Shown here in pieces: positions 27,101-36,100 of a DNA stretch of 64,000 nt. Both the position numbers and the translations under genes were made by a program. The notes beneath the pieces were generated by a model, which was not told the DNA's origin, did not search any database, and was given only the letters and a program-made list of their open reading frames with translations. Numbering within the stretch: position 1 is the stretch's first letter; each line of letters begins with the position of its first letter. The stretch is from Timema cristinae (taxonomy: Eukaryota > Arthropoda > Insecta > Phasmatodea > Timematidae), in the NCBI GenBank assembly GCA_039000515.1, contig JBCFYV010000001.1:58703234-58767233 (forward strand). Reading direction: 5' to 3'.

Positions 27101-30100
27101 TCCCAAATTAAATGTTTTTTATTGTTCATGGATGTGAAATACTGGTGTTACTTTTAAAAACTATAATTAAGAAAAGGAGTTATATTTTTTAAACATTACA
27201 GATATCATAACTAAGACAAATAATATATATTTTTTGTGAAAATGTGATTTCTCATAAGAAAACTGTTTGTATCAAACTAAGTTCAAATATATCAAAATTT
27301 AAGTACGGTTTCTTTCAACCAATAATGCCAAAATTTATCATAGATTTTATCTTAGAATAATATAGCACTAGAATAAGACCCTTAACAAAATGTGTAAAAA
27401 TACAATTTGTCAAATTGTTTACATGTTTTAAAAATGTATTTACATTATTGTATTTTATAATTGTCCTTTTTTTTCCTAATTAAAATTTATAGTGCTGCAA
27501 ACACTTTACAGCAAAGATTATTTTTTAATGTGTTATGCTTATAATATGCTATAGTTTATTTTCTCTTTTTTCCCTCACCACCTCTCACTAGCCATCTGTA
27601 ATATAGGCATTTAACTACAATGATGTTGAGGAAGGTAGAATTTAGAAGACAAGTACCCACATTTGTGTAGAGGGAAATTAGGAAACACTTTAAGAAAAAA
27701 TCACTCAATACATCCACATGGGATTCAACTCCTGTCACCGGTAAATCTTACTAAATGAGCTTGACATTTAGTCAATATGCCCCATCATTGCTGGATAAAA
27801 TTTATGGTTCTTATAATGTTTAAATGTAAATATAATAAAAATTATAAGTATTTATTTTTCCTTATAACATTGGCACTTGTTTGTTGGGTAAAACAGAATA
27901 TTTACTAAAACATGTTAAGATGTTTTAGTGAAAATGTTTATAAAGATTGTAATAATTGTTTGCATCCACATTTTATTTTATAGGGCCCAATAAGTGTGAT
28001 GAGGAATTTTCTGAAGAGGACACAGACTTTTTAGACGTTGACGTTGACACCAGCTGGCAATGAAGTATATGAGGTTATACTCAAAGAATATATTTGGAGT
28101 AATTTGCAACCCCACTCCTACAGTGCTAACAAAAAGAGGATAGGCCTATACATCATTCTAGAATGCACAGAATTGAATCACCATATAGGAGGACACACTT
28201 ATTTCTAATTGTATTTGGAAACACAAGCAAAACATCATTTATCTGGATTTTTAAAAGAGCAAATACAAACCAAAACTACATCTATTATATTTATGGCGAA
28301 GGCTTTTGCAAAAAGTGTGGAGCCTAAATATTTTTAGAATCTCTGATAAGGTTCTTTCAAATATATTTTAAGCTTAAACAGTTTGATTTTGACCAAAATG
28401 TGTAACACAAAACATCTATCAAGCACCAGTGTCTAGATTTCCTCGTGAGAAATTTCCAAAGGACTCATGTAAGGTACCTGTTGCTTTAAGTAGAGACCTT
28501 GCTGTCCAATTGATAGGGGATGAATATTTTGAACCAAATCAGCTCCCAAAACTACATAGATTACATCATGTAAATCAGTAAGGAGAGTGAAAGAAAATGT
28601 ATGACTCTGAACCAATTTTATTTTTGTGGAAGGAGAAATTCATTTCATGCCCATTATTACTTCCCCTAGCACGAGTAAAATATTTAAATATTGCCAAAAA
28701 GAACCACCTTAACACCCCACCCAAAGTACCCATCATCAACTACTTTTAAAAAGAAACATGCTTTATTGTATTAAACTGTTCCTCAACTTCAAGAACCCTC
28801 TTTTCAGTGCTACAAATAATTCCACTAAAGTATAATATTCCATCAATTAAATGATGGCTAACAAATTGGCAATGAAAAGGAGCTAAGAAATCTAGTATTG
28901 TTGTGACAGATTTTTCTCTTGCTTTGATAGGCCAGTAATGTGAGCTTTCACAATTTGCTCGTCCACAAAGGACTATGTTGATAACTGTAGCAAGTGCTTT
29001 CCAGATACCCAACAATACTACCTGAAACTTTTATAAGTGTTGATTTAGCACACTTGATGCAAATTGTGAGTGATTTTGAATTTTAAAGGATGGGACAATA
29101 ATTGTAAAGCACTTTTATTCAAGATACTTTGGACTACTTGTAATTATTGCAAGTTTCTTAGAGGCATAAAATATAATAAAAGAAATGTTGACGTCACATT
29201 AAATGAGTGTGAAGGTTTTTCGAAAATGTTATTGTTCAAGCAGAAATATTAAAAGAAATACTCCATAAAGCAATTAACTAGCATTGGGCAACTAAGATTT
29301 ATAGACATGATAGAAAACAATTGTGATGATTTTTGTTAATACAAGAAGAATCAAACATCAATGCCAATTACATTAATTTATCTTGAATTATTAAAATAAT
29401 ACCTGAATAACGAAGTTAAAATGAAGTTTAAATCCAAGAAACTGGGAACAGAGACAACTTGACTTAACTGCTAGATATTGCTCCACACATACCAAATCTG
29501 TGCTGTATAATCCCTTAATGATCATGATCTGGTTTAATCACAAAGGAATTTGGTTTTGGTAAAGATAGAGCATCGAGTGAAGTGCAGGAAGCTATTTCAG
29601 AGACCTAAAATGTTTAACTTTGAAAGTTCTAAATTTGCTAATGCAGGTTGACTTTGATTTGTTCATTTTCAAACATCTAAGCTCAGCACGAGGACACATA
29701 AAACTGACCAGAGCTGATGCACATGGAAAAAGTGTTGTTTGGGAGAAGTCTGTATGATTTAAATGATGCTGATAATCATGCAGTTTTGTAAGGCCACACA
29801 GAAATGAATTAAGATAAAAACATTGTGATGCATGGAGTTAAAGGATGATTTGATAAAAAATCATTGTGTAGCATACAATAACAGTCATCTTCATCAAGGA
29901 GCACATGTTAAGTTTAATCGTGATTGCTTTTCAGAATTGCCCTCACAAAATCACATTTGAACATTTGTTGCTATTCCACCTGACACCATATGTCTGGAGG
30001 AATAATATATCATCTCGTAGGAAACAATACTGCATGCATTAAATCTGAGTCACGCAAAATGTTACAAGGTTTTAGATGAGTTTTGATAGAGATTGTATAA

Positions 30101-33100
30101 TAGAGATATAGCAAAATAAGAAGCATGTAATGGTAACTAAATTTACTAATATAGCTTCTAAAACAATGTTCGTGTTGTATATTAAAAGTAATATATTATT
30201 ATATAAATGTAACATTGTATGATACTTTAAATAAAGTCATGATGGCAATATATAACATCACCCCACTCTATTGAGTCGTCTGTGAACTAGGCGTGGCACT
30301 CAGTTTTGTGTAGTCATATAGTTCAGTTGGAAAAAAGAAATGTTATTTACAAATGTGTCAAGTTGTGTTAATTTAATAACCAACAACAATGAACTATAAC
30401 AGTTCATTTTAGATATTAAAATGTTCTAAATGAAGACAACACCAGCACAACCAATTATGAAGAAAGGATTTCATTACACCTGTCGGAATTGTCTCATGAA
30501 TGTGATTCAGATTTAGTTTTTTAGATAATCTCCAAATTTTACCAATATTAGTAATTTGTTATTGTAAAGATAGCTACTCTCTTCATTTTTATGTACATTA
30601 TGCATTAAATCTCCTTATTTTGGTTTTGTGCTATTTTAGTTTGTGAAAAATGTATACATATTAATGAAATTCCATTAATATGCCTTCTCAACCATTCTTT
30701 ATTTTCTAGCTAGTATGGCACAAATCAAACACTAGCTTTTCTTAAAGCACTTACTAGAGTCAGTGTGTATACTTTAGTTGACTGGGTAACTTTTCAGTTC
30801 TCATTTCGGTTTTGCTAGTGAATTAATAATAATGAAGATATCTTGATGGCATTAAATTTATTCTATATACATGTAATATTTTCTGAGTGATGTCCAAGTT
30901 GTTTAAGACTATACCTAAGCCTTTTTATCTAAAAATGTATGCTTGTCAATGTTTTAGCTATATCACAATTTACAGTGAGTTGACTTAACAAGTAGAAAAC
31001 TAAAATTAAAAATGGAGGGTTATATTTTAAAAATTTGTGTATTAATATTATGAGAGTATTAGCATATTGCAGTAATAATTAGCAAGTACCGTTTTTATAT
31101 TTACAAAGAATATCCAACATTGTTGAAAAAATAAATCTTCTTTACATCGATTACTATTTCTTGCTTGTGGCTCAGGTCAATTTTTTATACAAATTATATA
31201 TTTTCCACTACTGGCTTGCTAGGCCTGTCGTAACTTCATATGCCTTATAATCTATCTTAAGACTAGGACAGGCACAACATCCAGACCCAGCCATCATTTT
31301 ATCAATGTGAAAGAGTAATACCCATATTTTCCATCAATGATGAATTTTCGGCCATGCCTGGAATCGAACCCGGGATCCTTAGCTCAGAAGGCAGACACGT
31401 TACTGACTGAGTTAAGGTGTGTAAACTTATTTAACACTAAAGTTGTTTGGTTAATTTGTTTTGCCTGAAACTTTAAAAACAAAAACATTTCTGAATTGAT
31501 CAGGGATTTATGCTATGGGCAAGATAAGTGTTTTCTTATTACCTCTGAAGGCTTAGTTTGATCAATTCCCAGTGGGTTACACTTTATTGGGCTTCTAGTG
31601 CTCTAAAAACACACACTGGGTGTTTCAAGAGGAATAGCAAATATTTTGGGTCGGTTCTAGTTAAATTTTTCTGAGTAAAAAAGTGTATATAAACATGTTT
31701 TCATTCTTAATGAATACAGAGATACAGCTGTTTGAAACTGGCGCATAAAAAACTTTTATTGGAGGTATATATAAGTGACTTTGTGTTTATTTTTTCATCC
31801 ATCCCCACCAACCATAATCTAAGGGAGTGATATCTGAAGACTTTGATGGCCAATGAACGAGACAACTACGGCTGACTCATGTTCAAGGAAAGATAGGTTT
31901 AGTTAGTGTTTAAACTGACGACTGTAATGTGCTGGATGATCATACCATTCCTTGTAGCCAAGGGAACCTGCTCCAATAGTTGTGAACATTTGTTTTACAG
32001 ACATTTTAGATAAATGGGGCATGTCAGATGATTTTGTAACACAGAGGATTGTTGATCATACTGCACCCAACACAAGTCTACAAAGAAACAATGTTGAAAA
32101 TTTGTTTTTACAGTGGCATGTGTATTTTCGTGCATTGTAGCTTCATTGCACCAACACCATGTTCAAACAGCTGTATCTCCACATCCATTGAGAATTGTGC
32201 GAACCAACAGTTATTTTAAAACACAAAACAAAAATCTAAGTTTATTTTTTCTAGGCTTCCTTGGGTTCATAACTTTGTGGGGTGTCTACTATCAGAACAA
32301 ATTTTAATAAAATGCAAATTGTTTTTTCCCAAAAATGTCAAGAAACTCATTGAATACTCAACAAATAGAATACTTTTTTTTAAATAGGCTTACTTTAAAA
32401 TAAAATACCCTAAGTTAGTAACAAAACAATAGTTAGGACCTGATTTTGAATTAGCAGCTCACAACACAGATTATTGACATATAGTTATGCAAATTGATGT
32501 AGATTCAAAATGAGCTACTATAATAGTAATAATAATGATGAATTTTGAAGATCAAATGGTAATATGTTAAAATTAACGAGTCAGAGAAAAATATAATCAA
32601 AAGGTTTCATCAAATCAAATATGCAGTTAGCTTTCTATCAAGACATCACTTAAAAATATTTATTTTATTTTAGAAAAACCTTTTGCCTGTCTTAAAGGTG
32701 TCGGAATATTTAAAACAATATATATATATATATTTGTGTCGAAAGTTGTGAAATTAGGTGCACTAGATGTTTCATATTGCGGAGACTTGGGTTCAAATCC
32801 TGATTATATAACTAAGGAGGGTTTTTAACTCTACCTCCACCCAAATGCGAGTAAACTTCCTCATAATTATTTATTCTTCCTTGGCTCTGGCACATTAGCT
32901 TAAGAAGTATATAATGCATATAACCCAAACAGGTAGTGAGAAGTGGTGGTAAAAAAAAGTAATTAAAATATACACTCATGCAACAAATTTAAAATATGTT
33001 CAACTTAGAAAATGTTGTGAAAACTCTAGGAATTTAGATTAAAACATTTGTCCTTTAGGACATCCCTTCTAAATAGGCCACTTGTTTGATTCTAGCAGTC

Positions 33101-36100
33101 TTTATCACCACGACCTGGGTGTGTATTGATTATGTTTGATTCTTAGTAGCCATCAAGGACTGATGTATGCTTTCTAATGTGGCCATGAGGTAGGTACTAA
33201 ACTATTTAAATTACAACAACAATTTAACATGTTTGGACGCAACTTCATCATAAATTTGTCATAATTTTGAAAACTATTAACACATTAAAACTACCATAAC
33301 AGGGGTCTGCAGTTTAAAAACTAGAAATAGTATTTAATATCGTGGTTGATTAAATATTTAATTACAGAAACATATGACAGTTTTGAAAAGACTCTTGGCT
33401 ATTACAACTTTTAAAGTCTAGTTAAAAATAAGTCTTTCAAGTGGTCTCCATTACACTGCACACTGCTGGGGTTGATTTTGGAAGCTCAACATTGCCTTCT
33501 GTAGCATATCCTATGGGATATTTCCAATCTTCTACTTTATGTATGGTTTGATATCGTGTAACTGGTTTTGTATTGTACACAACACCTTTAAAGTAACCCA
33601 ACTAAAAAAAAGTCTGGAGGGTAAATGTTAGGAGAGAAAAATATCCATTTATACACTTCTCCAAACTGTTAAATGAGGTGCCCTTCACACAAGTTGCACA
33701 CAGCAGCCATGTTTACACGGGTTTTTTGTGTTGTGCAACTCCTCTTGATAAGGAATGGCATTGATATGTGGGTGGATAATAGCAATCGGAATTCATAGGT
33801 ACTGTATTCCCATCATGATCTTCAAAGTAATAAGGCCCACTTATGGAAAACGATGAGGATGCACACCAAACAGTTACCTTTGAACTAGGAAAAAGTTGCT
33901 GATGAATCTCATAGGGATTTTCATTTGCTAAGTATCTGAAATTCTTATTGAGCCAGCTGAAAATGTGTTTCACCAGAACAAAACAAATTGTCCATTTCGG
34001 GGTGGTTTTACAATAGATTTATCAGGACTGTACAGCTTTCAACTCTTTGTTGATTGTTAGAGACTGTACTACCTGAATTTTGTAAGAATATAAATTTAAC
34101 TCTTGAAGTATCCTTAAAATACTCTGGACAGGGTTCAGAGCTGTAGTATGCTTAATGGACCACTGTGGACTTTGGATGACTATTTAACACTCAAGTGGTA
34201 TTTTCCTCTGTAAGAACATATCTACTCCTACATGATAGGTTTGTTTCAACACCTGTACCTTCTCAAAACTTCATTACCCACATAAGAACAGAGTTGTGAG
34301 ATAGTGAGTACATGCCATGGATTAAACTGCCTATAAAAGTCTTGTGTAGCCGTTATAGACTTTGTTAGAATAAATAGCTCTTTGGCAGCAGCACCGTCAC
34401 TCACAAACACTCCATGACAATCTAAACTCACAAGATGGAGGCTATCATGTAGTACCATGCGGGCAGTATTGCCAACCTATAGCACCAGATATTCCAATTT
34501 TAAAATGGGTGTTTCTGCTTATCCCTTTTTATAAATCTAATCAAACATATGCTTGCCTAAGCCATCTTAGAATTATAAAATTAAATCTTCTTTGTTATTC
34601 TTTTAAAAGAAACTTTTGTGGGATGATCAAACAGTCTTCCCACAGAATTTTTCTTATATAATATTTCAAATTTTCACAAACCTTCTGATAATATGTATTT
34701 GAAATACATTTTGTTTAACCATTAAGATGGTGTAACATAACATCAAACGCCAAAATAAGGAGAAGGGAATAAAAGAATAACAAGATTTAATTTTATCATT
34801 TATTATTCCTTACCAAATAAATATAAAAATTATTAAAAACTGCTTAGAATTATTTAAATAAACTCTACTATCTTAACTATTTTAACATAACAAAAATTAA
34901 TTTCAAATAACTTTTTATTTTCAGAATATCTTAACATTCATCATAGCACAAACACAATTTTGTTATATTGTGTTTTTCAATATGTGACATTCTAGCATTA
35001 GCTTAAATGGTCTGCCCAATTAAATATTCTCTAAAAGTCCTAATTTTGTGGTATGAGTGTTCATGTTTGGACACATATGAACACAAAAGGAGCACATTCG
35101 AATGACACTATCATAATTGTGTTGCATTGATTATTTTTTCAAAATGTGGCAGACCATTTTGAACTCATTATTTCTTACCTGGTAGGAATTAGGGGCTACC
35201 CCATTAAATGTTAAATATGTCATAATCTAATAGTATGTATATTTATTTTTGGACATATATGTGCACAAACCATTCACAATCAAATTATGTAAAAATAATT
35301 TTGTTACATTGATTTATTCATAATGTGGTGGGCTAGCTTGAATTCATGTTCTCTACTCTACATCTCAAGTTTTCTCCCTCTATATAAATATGTTTACTTG
35401 AATGCCTATTTTTAGAGCACAAAGGTTACCAGGAATCAAACCCGGAACTCTTAGCTCAATAGATAGACACGTTACCTACTGACTTAAGGTGTTGAATAAA
35501 TAACTCTACCTATTAATCCTAAATGCATTAGATCACTAAACACTCTGCCTTCTGAGACTTAGTAGGAGCCATTTTAAATTTAAATGCACTATTGCATCAT
35601 TAAACATAATAGCCATATTGCACTGACAAAATGTGAATGGGCCTGGGACACAGACAAGTAAAAAACAGACTCACCCTTACAGGGATTTGCTGCACTCCTT
35701 TTTCCACTTTGAGTCCTTCGCTAGTGTCACTGCTGGGAGGCTGAGTCTCCAAGTATATTATTTATCTGTTGCCTGGGATTATTTTGGTATATAACCACCA
35801 TAGAAAGCCTACCCTCATGTACCAGATTACTAATCAAATTTTGTCAAGGCTCTAAACTGTTTTAGTTTAAATATTTCATTAGTTACTACATTTTCTAATG
35901 CAACAATAAATGAATTTGCCAAATATTAACTGAAAGGCCTTTAAACACAAGAACAGTTTTCAACAAGAGAAGACAAATATTTAAGATTTGTGTTTTCATT
36001 CTGCAGTTTTAGGTTGCACCGAGTAAGGTTGCTTGTGTTTGTTCTTGCAGATGGCAGAGAGTGACGATCTTGACAATGACATAGACGAGCTTCTTCATGA

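Noticed and set aside
28746..29015. 89-codon minus-strand ORF as a host gene
   Set aside because: Protein-like but without any motif, splice or start context that I can support.
31345..31425. Intact tRNA gene on the - strand
   Set aside because: The 5' half of the acceptor stem is missing, and the same layout recurs at 35418, so it is a SINE-like copy.
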